This document shows, in pieces, positions 1 to 17,000 of a stretch of 64,000 nt of DNA. Positions within the stretch are counted from its first letter, which is position 1; every line of letters starts with the position of its first letter. A model generated the notes under the pieces. It did not search any database and was not told where the DNA came from. It saw nothing but the letters and a program-made list of their open reading frames with translations. The position numbers and the translations under genes are program-made. The stretch comes from Rhynchonema sp. JSB1_4 (Eukaryota > Nematoda > Chromadorea > Monhysterida > Xyalidae), in NCBI GenBank assembly GCA_030248065.1, contig JASAMV010006919.1:80358-144357 (forward strand), given 5' to 3'.

Positions 1-86
1 TTTCACGATGATAATGAAGTGGTGGTATAGAAGTGTGACCAAAATCAGTGCTAAAAACATGAACAAACCGCAACAACACCACTCAC

Positions 87-4693
<4,607 letters not shown>

Positions 4694-5621
4694 GTTGATC
4701 GGTTAATAATGCAATGCGAGAGAAAATTGGGACGTCTGCAAGAATACAATGAAAGAGAAAATGCAAATCCCGAATTCGTGTTGTGAACGAGACGTGAAAG
4801 TACAGCAAGCAAGTATACGAGCGTTAGTCGTTGACAACTAATATCAGACAAGACACACCAGTGAACTGCACCCGAGCAAAACGGATCAACTTTATTCTTG
4901 GCGTCCATTACTTTCATATTGATCCAGATAAAAAAACAACAAAAATCAGCATCACTTATAAGTGAAAGACACAAAAACAACAATTCGGCATTCTAATATG
5001 CAACAATCAACATGTCAACACATACATGTCATGTGTCAAACGCCCTGACAACGAATACAAATCCCGCGTTACTCCCAACAGCGGCCAGATGGGTCTGTTT
5101 GAAGTTGGGACAACATTGGACACGATTAAGTGACGTGATGGGGAAGCCGGTCTCGAACTCGGCCTTCTGCCACTCCTCATGGCTGCGGGGAAGATCGCTG
5201 CCGTCCTGTGCGGGAAAGACACGTACAGCCCATCCATATCATCATGGCACTGATGCACACACAATATGCATAGTGCATAACCTTGTGGTTGCGAGGAGTG
5301 CCATGACGAAATGTGTATACTCTGGCACTACTTTTGGGCGAAACTTTTCAAACGCGTTGCCTGATCCGTAAAGCACATTACGCGTGTATTAGCTGCTGCA
5401 GCAGTCACGTGACCAACATCTCAACGCACAAGTCTAACGGAGCGAATTGCGAAATGCTGCGAAACTCAGCTGGCTGCGACAGTTGCGTCAGGCAACGCGT
5501 TTGAAACGTTTCTCTCAAAGGTGTTGTTAGAGTGAACGCTTGTGGTATTTTTAGATGACCATGGGCATGAAAACAGCATGAATTCTCACCAACAACGCCA
5601 ATCACATGAAAAATAAAATCA
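4694..5621. other. intergenic, TBCD upstream / GTF3C2-like downstream
   Basis: No coding region is recognised. The right part holds the inverted-repeat element N (5316-5538). Around 5120-5170 the complement contains a GAGTTCGAGACCGG block that resembles a polymerase III B box and may be a decayed tRNA-derived SINE; no matching A box was identified, so this is only a suggestion. Confidence 0.5.
5316..5538. repeat. family N inverted-repeat element, copy 1
   Basis: Imperfect terminal arms of about 50 bp face each other; both contain the core AAACGCGTTGCCTGA / TCAGGCAACGCGTTT. A related, longer copy lies at 14340-14765 in the spartin gene. No open frame or clear target duplication was found, so it is treated as a non-autonomous repeat. 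Confidence 0.65.
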
Positions 5622-8600
5622 TCAACAAACTCTGAGCGAAACCACCAATTTCAGATTTTCATCGCACTGTCCGTACTCCCAGCACTCAGCAGCTGGCATA
5701 CCTTGATCGTTCACCCGTTCACTGGTCACGTGCAGAACGCCCTGAAAAAAAGCGTTCAGAAAATATGGAGGGCAAGTGCACTGATGGAACAAACAGCTTA
5801 CATATGAACAGCGATAACTTCGGAAAACGGTTACCAACCACGAATGACAAAAAGAATACAAAAGCCTACGTGAGTATAAGCAGCAAGTGGATTTGCCAAC
5901 CTTAATTCTGAAATCGCGGCAGCCCACCGTCTGTCTGGTGTCCGTCGGCGGGAATATGCTGAATGGCAAACGGTACACGTGACCGTTTTGGTCGGCCGAC
6001 ACGAGCTGCTGTTGGGCGGGGCACACGCACAAATCCTGAAATGACGACTAATATAACTAATAGTTTGTTTAATACAAATAAAGAGAAAATGCGCGTACGT
6101 ACATTCAACGGAAACATGTGTCTGTTGAGTTGTGATTCGAACGTGTTCATGTTGCCGTGCACGTCCACACACACGCACGCTGTGGACTGCATCATGTAGA
6201 AACTGCGCGCCCAATTGGAACCGAAGTTCAGCGGCAACGTGACACTGCAATGTGATTGGATGTGTGGATGTGTGGGCGATCGCATCGATGGGCATGATAA
6301 CAAACGATTGGCTGATGGTAGTAGTCTCTGGTCGAACATTTATTGATTTGTAAACATCAACCTCGCTCTGGGTCGGTCTCGAGTCTACTCCCTGTCTGAG
6401 ACCGACTCCGCACCGAGGCTAATCGTCACTGAGTACTCAGGCTGCCATTTTTTGGCTGAAAAGCTGGAGCGCATGAACATCAAAGCGGCCAACTGAGCGA
6501 AACGCACTGATTGGCGGTGACCATGCAGGACTTCACTCTCGGCACAGTTCGCACCAGATAACCAGTGCACTTTGGCTTGTCCGTGTTCGATACGTACTGG
6601 CGGATGCTGTGGTCGTAGACGTGCATGGTGCGGTCAAGGCACGACATTACTACTGAAACATTAGGAACGAATGTGATTCTCAGATTGAGCTAGTTCTTCA
6701 CTCAGCCCCGGTTCGTGTCACAACTCAACAGTAACGTATTGCTATTCCCGAAATTGAGTGTGATTTTGCCGCGCCATTTTCGACAGAACGCACAAACCAA
6801 AAAACACAAACAACCCACCCCAACCCCCAAACCAAAAACCACCCCCACCCCACCAATAGCTTGATGCTTCAAGCAACACATTAGAAAAAACTGAGTTGCA
6901 GCCCAAATGTTGCCAAATTTCATGCAGCTGAAACAATAGTGGACATCATCATTCTAACAAGCCACATCTGATAAATGTGCACCCAAACTGTAACATAAAT
7001 GCACCAAACCTTTCTCATCCACTCCACCCAACCATTGCACATTGACGACCCTCGATCGCCAAAGATCAAACTCATTGATCACGAGTGGCACACACGGCTG
7101 TTCGCCTGATAATGTCCATAGCAACACATAGCCTGAAAATGGCACACATACGGTGCTACACAATCTAATGCTTACAAGGTGACTCAAAAGTGCCTGGCCC
7201 CCAACCATCAGCAGCCAATCCCAACAACATGTCGTGCTCCAAATGCCATTGCAATTGTACGATGGGTGGTGATGGCGTATCATCGGCGTACGTCCGTCCA
7301 TTGAGCACAAAGTTCGCTTCGATCTCATAATCACCCTTGTTCGCGTAGCGCACGCCTTTCGATTGCAATAAATCGTTGCTGAGTCTGGTGGTAGAGAACA
7401 ATAATAATATTGTGTATTGCTGTGGCGAGCATTGGTGCTCGGCTAGCTTGTTACCAGTCAGTGATTTGGCTGCTTCTAAAGGGGAGATGCTGTACCTTGG
7501 GGCCAAAAAAGGGGGCGATACCCGGGCACTATACCCAGAATCTTGGCGGGACATACTATACGTTTGGGGCCTCCCCACCCCCAGCCAGAGCACAGTTACC
7601 AGTGGAACACCGGTATACGATTACGAACAATCTTAACTCAACGACAAGGCCAAAGCACATGCTTTTCACATGCTGATGCTGATAGTAATGTTGCCAACGC
7701 ATTTGTTGCGCATCCAAGTGTGTTATACCACACCACCTAAGGTAGCAACCATTGGTGACATTTTCGAAACCGTGTAAAGGTTAGTTGGGTGTAAAGGTCG
7801 GTGGAAAGCTCGGTCGACAGCTCAGTGTGATAGACCTCGGTGTAAACTTGAAACATTCCACGTTAATAACAGGCAACGTTTCACGTTTACACCGAGCTAC
7901 GCCGACCGAGCTTTCGACCGAACTTTACGCCGACCTTTACGCCCAACTGACTTTTACACCGTTTCGAAAATTCCACCCCAAGTGTTCATTTCTTCGCGCT
8001 TATTTGGGGGGACTGCCGTGGCGCGCTATAGATGGCACACATCGCACGTGTGTTCATAGCAGAGGCGAGACACGCAGCCAGCTTCGTTCGCATGAACCAC
8101 ATGTAGCAGGCGCGCATCGACGCCAAGAGTATTAGCTCGACACAATCGTATCCCCGAAACGACCCCGACCAACCCGAGTCCAATGACACAACCAGTGGAA
8201 GTGCCAGCGGTCAGCAGACCCGCACAGTTGGTGAACAACACATTCGGACACCAGGCCAGCTCGAGCGCCGTGCCGCGTTTGTGTGACAAAAGCGTGATCA
8301 GCTCGCTGCTGATCCGATGCGCTCTGCAGCAATGTTTAGTTGTTTGGCTTGTGTGGCCGTTGATCGGAATGATATCAAACGTGCGTTCATGTGGTTGTTG
8401 CACGCAAGTGCCCAGCAACGGTGTGTGGTTCGTAGTACCACTTTTTTTGTGTGGAATGTTTTCAAGTTTGCAGGTGAAAATGGAACGCAGATGGAAGATG
8501 TTGAGGTCAGTGATGTAGTTGGTCCGAGCAAGAAAGCTAGCTAGCTGGAGGGTTCCGGCACAAGAAAGCTAGCTAACTAGCTGGGTACCCCGATTTGCAC

Positions 8601-11577
8601 GGGGGGTATTGGTCCAGAAGTCAAAAACAGGGGTATAAAAATTGGTCGAAATTATGCTAAAATAAGGCTTTAAATGCGTATTTTTGTGCACGTGTGAGAA
8701 AATTTGAACGAATTTGACCATTTTGGCCCATAAAATGGTCATTTTGGCACTAAAATCAACAATTTTTTTACTTGATGACCGGAGCAAGAAAGCTAGCTAG
8801 CCCGTTTGGGGGGTATGGGTTTCGGAGCAAGAAAGCTACCTAGCAGTTGCATTAGTCAAGTCTAATTCTACAAATGTTGTGTAACAAATCGTGCACTAAT
8901 ATACGCACTTGACATTCTCCTCCACCCTCCACAACTGAATACATCCATCGTCCCTGTCCATTGAGCGCATGTCCACATCGGTGCTCACCGACACTGCCAG
9001 CACTTGCGATGATGTTTCAATACCAGGCAGCCACGCACACGACAACACTGGACCGCCGCAGAACAGCACTCCTGTGATTAGGGTTAGAGGTCCGGGGGGG
9101 AACGACACCCGACACTTGGAGGCACCCGACACCTACACTTTTTTGACACCTGACACCCGACATCCCTCTAACCATAACCATACTCCTGATCCAAGATGGA
9201 ATCGCACAGCGATTATTTGCCAGTGGTATGGACTTTGCTGGCAGTTGGGTCGGGTATGGGAACTTCACTTTAATTTGGCATCGTCGAAATCATTTTATGA
9301 TAATACACACATCCGTGAAACGTCATTCAGCTGGCCACTTGTGTCTATTGTATGTGCTGCTTCACAGCGTGGTGCGTGATGCACAAATACATTTTGATGA
9401 TGCCAAGTCCAAGTCAACACCGCGCTCCCGTCCACACGGATGTCAGAGTGGCTCGTGAAAAAAGAATCAAGTAGTGCACAACATACCAGCGCCACTCTCA
9501 CTCTTCTCATCCCTCAACGGCGCGTACGTTCTGGCTGATGTTTCACTGGCAAATTGCAGGCGAATCGACCGTTCCATTGGAATCTGATCTTTGATCAACG
9601 CCAGCACGCTGTGATTTGAATATGAATTCAGAATAAAAACATAAAATGTGCATCGCACAATTGTAGAAAGAGAAGGAATGCGACAGACCGTTGGCCCGTT
9701 AAGCGCGACGCCGAACAACTGGGCAGATTCGAAAGACACACCGACGTTCGGCACGAAAAACTGCAAAGACTGTGTTAGGTTCGGCTTCGGGGCAGACCAA
9801 TATCAAAAATAAAATCCTGAAAATAAACTATAGGCAAACCAGCCGTACTTTCCAGTCTATCACCCTGAATTTTTACACACAAAAAATGTTTCGGGTTGGC
9901 GGACGGGCAACTGAGCAAAGCACATTTGAGCAAGACCACTTTGAGCAAGTGAAAAAGAGCAGAGTCCAAAAGAGCAGAACCTAAAAACGAATAGGCCTAA
10001 GCCTAAGTCCAAACACAAAACTGATCTTAAGTGTAGGCCTAAGCCTAAGCCTAAGCCTGATACCAAAATCAGCCTAAGCCTAAACCATTGGAACAAAATA
10101 AGTGCTCTGCTCTTTTGGCCCTGCTCTTTTTCACTTGCTCAAAGTGGTCTTGCTCAAATGTGCTTTGCTCAATTGTCCGGCCACCTTCGGGTTACTGCAG
10201 CCACGTGGCGCGTGTGAAAGAGCCAAGATCATGAAACATTTAGCGCGCGTTTGGGTGTGTTGTTTATCGGCTGAGCGCCGCGCGAGACAGGGCTACAGTA
10301 ACCCGAAACACTTCAAGTGTGTAAGAATTCAGGGTGATACGGTATGGTCTAGGTCTGCAAGGCACGGCTGGTTTGCCTTTAGCAAATGACCTGTTCTTCT
10401 GTCCATGATCCAGGTCGGTCACGCACTTCTCCCAGCGCTTCTCATCTTCAGCCGAGGCTCTTTCTGAAATCTCTTGCAATTGGTGACGATAAAATAGCAG
10501 GTCCTGCGCAACTTAGAACGATTAATGTTCACTGAGCGAAATGCAACAACAACAACAACAACAACACCCACTTTTCTTGCGTCGTTTCGTCGACACCCGA
10601 TTGGCGCCAACGGCCACCAGTGATGCCATGCCGTCACCGTCAGCTTCAATGCCAATGGCCCAATCATCCGCCATGTCCGACTCACCATCACCACTGTCGT
10701 CATCCGGCTGCGTACAAGTATGAAACGTGAAACATCTGTCAAACAAATCGAACAAGAACGGTTGATTATGGTCGGGTCGGGCTTGGTCGCGAGTGGAAAA
10801 TGGGCGGGACCACATCGTTGCGATGTCGTTGTTTCTTTGAGTTTGTACAGCGTGAATGTTTCTCACATCTTACGGGGAGCGGTTCTTATGCTGGACAATC
10901 ACAGAAACAAAATCGGATGGCCGAACCCGTTTTGCACCTTCGACCAGGCCCGACCCGCCAGCCAGTAAAGTGCATACCGGCCGAAATGTTTCACCATGCT
11001 CTGTGATACGCACATTGGGACAGGAATGACAATTATTCGTACATTTCCAACAAATCACCTGAAAATCCGCATCCGTAATGGTGCGTTGCGGTTTGCGCGC
11101 TTTGCGTTTGTTGCGTCCGGTACCGGCCTTCATTGCGGCCGTCAGCAAACCAGCGTAATCGCCACTCTTAGCGTTCGACTCGGATTTACGGCTGCTGAAA
11201 TATTTCATCATATTTCATAATAATAATGCACAAATGAAATGTCTTTTGGGTTTCACGAAGCGCAACAAGGACTTCAGCCACACCTACCTTTTCACCACCG
11301 GATCATCCGCTTTCGTGTGCAATTCCCCCATAATACTGTCGATTTGCGTCGTCAAGTCGAGACCATGTGCATTCTGTAAATGTCGTTCGAGTTTGTGCCT
11401 GGCCATTGAGCGCAGACAATGTGGACACAGCGCACGGGCTGGCGTCGATGTTTCACGCATGATTGACGTCTGCTTGCGTTTCTTCGACACTCGTTTGGAA
11501 CGAGCACGAGTCCGTTCCGGCTGCTCTCTATTGACATCAGCAGTCTGCTGTCTGGCAGACGTGGCACGGCGCGGCAT
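5622..11577 (-). CDS. GTF3C2-like WD40 protein (TFIIIC subunit candidate)
   Basis: GTF3C2 is the WD40 subunit of TFIIIC, which recruits RNA polymerase III to tRNA promoters. The multi-exon product starts at 11577 (MPRRATSARQQTAD). The N-terminal exon is basic and carries a C2H2-like finger (CPHCLRSMARHKLERHLQNAH). A second Cys-rich stretch (CWKCTNNCHSCPN, about 11.05 kb) and an acidic region (PDDDSGDGESD, 10.7 kb) follow. WD-like blades come next: LFCGGPVLSCAWLPG with GCIQLWRVEE (9.05-8.9 kb) fits GTF3C2 GGPLWALDWCP and LLQLW; GTALELAWCPN (8.27 kb), PIVQLQWHLEHDMLLG (7.25 kb), GYVLLWTLSGEQ (7.1 kb) and NFGSNWARSFYMMQ (6.2 kb) follow the same order as the human protein. The stop is at 5622-5624. 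The family call rests on a few blades and could instead be another WD40 protein. Introns hold elements A1, E1, K and a palindrome. Confidence 0.6.
7760..7970. repeat. palindromic MITE in a GTF3C2-like intron
   Basis: About 85-bp arms run from TTTTCGAAACCGTGTAAAGG to its imperfect complement ending CACCGTTTCGAAAA. Both arms repeat the theme GTAAAGGTCGG and AAGCTCGGTCG. There is no coding potential. It lies wholly within an intron. Confidence 0.75.
8508..8850. mobile_element. family A hAT-like MITE, copy 1 (right end lost)
   Basis: It begins CAGTGATGTAGTTGGTCC, has internal GCAAGAAAGCTAGCTAG blocks near both ends and a middle with AAATGGTCATTTTGG. It is clearly homologous to the copy at 27310-28522, which keeps both termini and an 8-bp duplication. 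Here the right terminus (expected CATTACTG) is missing after about 8848. It lies in a GTF3C2-like intron. Confidence 0.8.
9078..9175. mobile_element. family E short element, copy 1
   Basis: A compact copy opens TAGGGTTAGAGGTC and closes CATCCCTCTAACCATA, with internal ACCCGACACC repeats. It is related to the larger E copies at 18341-19441 and 36779-38137. The flanks (tcctgtgat and ctcctgat) suggest a decayed target duplication. It lies immediately upstream of the FCGGPVLSCAW exon on the minus strand. Confidence 0.65.
9832..10385. repeat. large compound palindrome K/J with telomere-like core
   Basis: Outer arms (about 9832-9900 and 10290-10385) share GGCAAACCAGCCGT and TCACCCTGAATT with their complements. 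Inner arms (about 9905-9985 and 10100-10190) share TTGAGCAAGACCACTTTGAG with its complement. The central loop holds GCCTAA repeats (10037-10058 and 10072-10084), the complement of TTAGGC. A second, single copy of the inner part is at 31310-31525. It is intronic, with no transposase. Confidence 0.8.
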
Positions 11578-11881
11578 ACTGTAGCATTGGGACAATAACA
11601 ATTTGTATCAATTAATATGTACAGTGCAAAATGTAAACGTCGAAATCCGTGTTTAGTATTACACGTTGCATGGAGTAGCATGACGGAGTGGACAGGCTAT
11701 ATAATAGGTCGAACTGTTGGACTGGTAACGCAAAGTGGCACTTTGCAGGAATGCAAACCAACGTCAGATAAACAGATCCACCGATACCGTACATAAAATT
11801 TTTTAATTGTTATTTATTAGCATTATCGTTTAGAATTCTGACAGTGAAAGGCAACGCAGAGATAATCGAGCGACATCAGAA
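11578..11881 (-). other. ABT1 3' flank
   Basis: The minus-strand sequence AATAAA near 11817 lies about 65 bp after the ABT1 stop and is the likely poly(A) signal. The remaining 240 bp lead to the start of the GTF3C2-like gene with no other feature seen. Confidence 0.55.
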
Positions 11882-13333
11882 TCATTCGGCAAAAATCAAC
11901 GACATAATTTTATCAGTCTCCTTCTTGTTCTTCTCCGTCGGTTTGGCTGGTTGTTTCTGTCGGATTTGTCGCTGATATTGCTCCCATTTGCCGCCCTTCT
12001 TCAGAACTCGTTCTTCTAGTGCTGCCAGCTTGGTGCCCTTTTCCACCTACAAAGTTAGTTTTTTATACTTTGTCAATGTGCAAGGATCTCAAAATCGAAC
12101 ATGAAACATCAAATGCTGCAACAACCTGTGCGGCAAAGAAATTCGCCTGTCGTTTAGCGTGCGTTGCTTCAGCACTCATTCGTTGTTGATGTACGGCACG
12201 CTCGAAGTTGAGCTGTTCGCTCAGATGCACCCACTTGAAACTGAAACATCAGGAGGTCTGCTAACATGCTGAATAGGATCGGACACAATGGCGTAAATTT
12301 TCACACCAATGGTTTTGTTGGCTATTAGGCATGCACTGAGCGTTAGCGAAACCCAAGTCCGAACCAGAATTCGAGAAAAGCTAATTTGGTACGTACTACT
12401 AGTTGTCGGTGGTTCCGGTATCTCTGCACTAGGATTACAAAGCCGCGCAAGAAGTTCCCCCCGCGCCCAGTGTGGTTCCTGGTAAGGCGGAAAATTAGTG
12501 AACCTCCCTACTTTCTTGGAGGGTAACCTCCCTGGGGTAAGGGGAAAGACCAAAATCCAGGAAAAAGTCACTTTTTGAAGAGGAAAATTTGACCCATTTT
12601 TGCCCCTTGGGAAATAACTGCTCACAAAAAAGGTATTTTGGAGACATTTGACAAAAAATCACACCAGATGCTAAAAAATGCCTATTTTGGGCAAAAATTA
12701 GCGAAATTACTGTGATCAGAAAATTGGGGAAAAGTTGTGTTGTACTGTACGTTGCCGTTGGTCGGGGAAACTGGTGTACCTAAGGGGGAGCCATCCAGGA
12801 ACTGCAGTGCCTGCGTCGCTCACCCGTGCAAATATTTCATCGTCCATAGGCACTCGGCCGATTTGCTTCGTTTCTTGCCGCCAACGGCCGTATTATTCAA
12901 CGACAGCGCCACTCGTTTGGCCACACTTTTGCTCGCAAACTCCACCCAACCCTCGCTGTATGCCCTGCGTTTCTTGCCCTGGTCGTTGCGCGACTTGTCC
13001 GGTGCCAGATAGATACGGCCCATCTGTGCAAAAAGAAACGTACCAGAAATCTGATCAAAATGATAATTATGTGCATTAAATGGACACCATGCCTATGTGA
13101 GCGATAAAGTTGGACGGAGCAAACAAACTGGCGTTTTCAAATAAAAAACAACCAACTTTTCCATAAACGGACAACATTTCCTTGAGTCGACTGGATGACA
13201 TGTGATACGGTATTGCAGCCAGGTAGATCACACCCGAGCTTTGTTTCTTGACTTTCTTTTCCTGTTGCGACCCTTCAGTGGCCCGGATCTCATCAGAAGT
13301 TGATGGCTGCTCAGATTCATCGACGTCAGACAT
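11882..13333 (-). CDS. ABT1: activator of basal transcription 1 / Esf2-like RNA-binding protein
   Basis: ABT1/Esf2 is a nucleolar RRM protein needed for early 18S rRNA processing, and the animal protein was also described as a TBP-binding activator. Four exons splice cleanly: 13333-13157, 13023-12824, 12240-12126 and 12046-11882, giving 218 residues. The RRM begins GVIYLAAIPYHMSSSRLKEM and continues across intron 1 as VYGKMGRIYLAPD. GWVEFASKSVAKRVALSLNN gives the later RRM strands, and FKWVHLSEQLNFERAVHQQR matches the conserved C-terminal helix. The C-terminus is Lys-rich. The acceptor of intron 2 reads GATGTTTCAG. Intron 2 contains a repeat (12458-12812). An AATAAA signal on the minus strand lies about 65 bp after the stop. 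Confidence 0.94.
12458..12812. repeat. probable non-autonomous element in ABT1 intron 2
   Basis: The ends carry CAGTGTGGTTCCTGG on the left and CCAGGAACTGCAGTG on the right, a partly matching inverted repeat. The interior is A/T-rich with repeats of the TTTTTGCC/GGCAAAAA kind seen in other elements here. No duplication was confirmed. Confidence 0.45.
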
Positions 13334-14038
13334 TTTTATGACAAAGAACTACAATCACGAATGCATCGCTGCGTATGGAACACAAACATTAGTTCATCCG
13401 TAGAGTAGCCCCAAATATCTGGGTTACGGCAAACACCGTCCACGAAACCGACAAGTAAAACAGATATCAGCACCATTTCTCACACTGTTTATCTACATGA
13501 CAGTGGATTATTATGGAGTAAGGCAAGGCATTATCAAACAAGACGGAAAGTAACAAGAACAGATCGCTTGAACATTATTATACAATTCGGGATCACAGCA
13601 TGGTGCATCCAAGAAATAAAGCAAACCGCGGGCTAAATTCAGTTTTTGTGCCAATATAGGCAGAGATATCAGAAGCACAATGAATCTTCGTGTCAATAAA
13701 TAAAACTTGAGATTGTCAAGCGTACAAAATAATCTAAAGTTTTCAATTATGCTGAACGTGCTAAAATATACAGAAAATGAAAAACAAATTATGCAAAAGT
13801 GGAGAAAAATAGCAACCAACAGAGGAGAATCACAACAACAAAACAATCACTGAGTGTCCCGATACAGCGCTCTAACGTGGTGTGGGGTGAAATAAAAGCA
13901 CAGAAACAAACCATTATGGATTAAATGGGCACTCGAAATTTGTTGTCCAGAAACCGAATAAATCTCTTAAAATTCAAATAACACTCAAAAACGGGTTTCA
14001 GACAAGAAAGAAGACAAAAGGACACAGCATCCGATCGC
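13334..14038. other. intergenic, spartin downstream / ABT1 upstream
   Basis: This A/T-rich 705-bp stretch has no recognised coding region. It must hold the spartin 3' UTR and the ABT1 promoter or trans-splice site; no clear signal could be assigned. Confidence 0.4.
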
Positions 14039-17000
14039 CTACCGCTTTCCCGAGCTGCCTTGGCCATTATCAATAGCCAGATTCTGTGACTTCTTGCCTC
14101 CGGTCAAGTCTTTCAGCATTTCCAGCCCCGCTTTTTTCGCTGTCCGTTTGGCGATACCTTTCGGGCCCAAACTCTCAATATTGTACGCAGCTGTGGTGCC
14201 GTGGCCGGCTGCGTACAACGCATCATTCGTCACACGACCCGCCTCGGGACCGTATCTGCAGCAGCAGCGACAGAAGCAGTTTCAAAACATGCTTGAATAT
14301 CAGCCAAACAATCAACTGGCAACGATGTACATACTCTCATAATTGTTTTGAGAGAATCTTTTCGTACGCGTTGCTTGATCCGCAGAGCGTATAATACAGA
14401 CTGAGCGCGGCCGGCCAAATATGGTAGCATTTCGCCAATGACTTCACTACGTTAGACTTGTTGTTGTGTGATTGGCATAGCAGCTACGTGACCGAAATAC
14501 ACAAATACTACGCCAACACGAGCTCGATTTCGGAGGTGGCAGATTAGTGAAACATTCATACGTGGCTGCTGAATTGGCAAATGTTACACATTGTAGAATA
14601 CAAAGTGGTGCATGAGGATTTTCTCTTTCTATTCATTTGGCACGCCACCTCCGAAGTCGAGCTTGTGTTAGCGTAGATTGTCTTTACCTAACACGCGCTT
14701 AATGTGCTTTACGGATCAGGCAACGCGTTCGGTTTTTCCCAAAAGTATTGTCAGAGTACATGCCAGCAACGATCGCTGCAAAACACATCAACAACCAAAC
14801 TAAATGATTGAAACATCAACCAACTTGTGCGTCACCACCTTGCAGGTGTCGTTGGCGATGTTCTTAGCGAGCGACTTGGCTGCGCCTTCCATTGTCATCC
14901 ACACAGTCGCGATGCCTGCATCAACAATAATAATAACGTGTCCCGTCACTAAGGTCCAGCGCTGATTAGGTTTGTTTAAGCTCAGGCTTAGGCTCACACT
15001 GCCCTGTCAAAACAATCAGTTTAGACCAAAGCCTAAACCTAACCCGAAGTGGAAGCCTAGGCCTAGGCCCAGCCCAGAAGTGGACCCTAGTGAGGACTGA
15101 CAGGGAACACCTTTTATGCGACCAACCCGCCACTCCACCGCCGACTACCTCCACAGCATCGTGGAACAATCCGCCTTGTCTCGTGCCCGTCCCGCCCAAA
15201 CGCTTCTCCACTTTTCGTGCCATCACCTTACCGATCTCCACGGCCGCTTGACCGACAGCGTCAACTGCACACAAAATGACGTTAGTGTTCGGTCACGTAT
15301 ACTCTGGGTTTGCTGCCTAGGGATAATGCAAAAAGTTATAGAACTTTTTGCACTATCACCAGTCAGCAAACCCCAAATAAATAATGCTGGCGCAGGTCCA
15401 AGTCAGTGGCACAGTCGGCTAATGGTATAGTATTTCCTTTTTATGCAAGGCAAAGGAAACAAACGACCCCACGTTATAACTCAACTCCAGTTTGGGGTCG
15501 AGATCTCAGAAACTAATGAAAGAGATTAAGAATGTGTCCTTGTTAATCCAAGCACGACACTCAGCAGCAAACATAGTGAAATGTTTCATTGACATGCTGG
15601 CAGCGCACACGTAACAAAGCTCACTGCGAGCATGTGAAACATTGCTGTTGTTAGATTCCACAGGCAAACATTGACACGTTTTTGCCAACTGCGTGATTGA
15701 GTCGAAATTGTAATCTCGAGCCACTAGAAGTTCAATTATAACACGGGGGCAACTTGTTTCCTTGGACCAAGAAAAACAGGAAACACTATACAGTCGTCAA
15801 ATCAAGCGGTCAAATCACTTCGTCAACCAACTCAAGCAGCCCCAAATGAGCGCGAGAAACAATACATTGAAGTGACGACAAGATTTGACGATCTCATCTG
15901 TCCACAGTACCATAAGCCGGGACATCAGTGCAAAACAAATAAACAAGACATCATCCGATCTGCCATTCAACGTTCGATATTGTCCCCGATCTAACTGATA
16001 ATCATGTCTCACCTAAATATCCACTAATCTTCACGGCCACCTTTGTGCCCTTCCTCAGGTAGTGTACACTCGTTTGCAGCCTTCTATCGACGTTCACCGG
16101 TTTGGTGGTCGCGTCCGTTCGTTCGACGTATTTCGACGCTTTCTTCGACACCACCCGTGCCGTCTTGTCCGCGCCCTTCTCGACACCCCACGCAATCATC
16201 TTTCCCGCTGCAAATAACAATATTGACCCATGAGGAAATGATGGTTGATTTCGAATCTTGAAGTCGATTGATTACCTTGACTTGAAAACAGAAAGTTGCC
16301 CATTTCGCGATTCAAATGGGTTAGGTTTGAAGCCAGATTACTTTACTAAATTCACTTTTGATCCAGCGTTTACAAGGAACTGACTCAGGCCCAGCTATGA
16401 TTCATTCAAAATTGTGTTTATCGTCACACATATGACAACAATAGTTCACGGTTGACAAAGGAATATTTTTTTATCATAAAGTTCCGCCACGCACTTGATA
16501 CGAGCAATTCAGCCATTTTGGTCGCCAATCGTTTTGATTCGTCGGCACTCAATGGTGTCTCGGACTTCTGTCGTTGGAAAACGGTGTATTCACGGAGGTA
16601 GTTCTCGAATTGTTCCACTGTTACACGATCGAGGTCAGAAGGCAGGATCAGGCCGACGTATAGATCTGCAAGCGTACAATTGCAATGTTTTCACATTTCA
16701 AATGCGACCAAAGACTGTCCTGTATCAATACCAGAACTTATCAATTGTGAACCTTGTGGACATGCCGTTAATCAAGTGTTGTTAGTGGAATGAGTTAACC
16801 ATTTCACACACGGATTACATGCATTTGTTATCCATTCTCTCAATCGTTCCATTCACTCAAACCTAACACGTACCCTCGCGCTCTTCTCCGTCCTCTAGAA
16901 TAACATCCAAATTCAAGAATCATTTATCAAAAGTTTGTCGATAACTGGTCCAAATTCTCGAAAGGGCAACCGTCACCGGGGGGTGGCTGTGCCCCCAAAC

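Noticed and set aside
10037..10084. True chromosome end or telomere
   Set aside because: Only three or so hexamers in a palindromic repeat, with genes on both sides.
15405..15500. tRNA-like stretch GGCTAATGGTATAGT with GGGGTCGAGATCTC
   Set aside because: It does not fold into a cloverleaf I can draw; the second half is part of element Q, so at most a decayed SINE.
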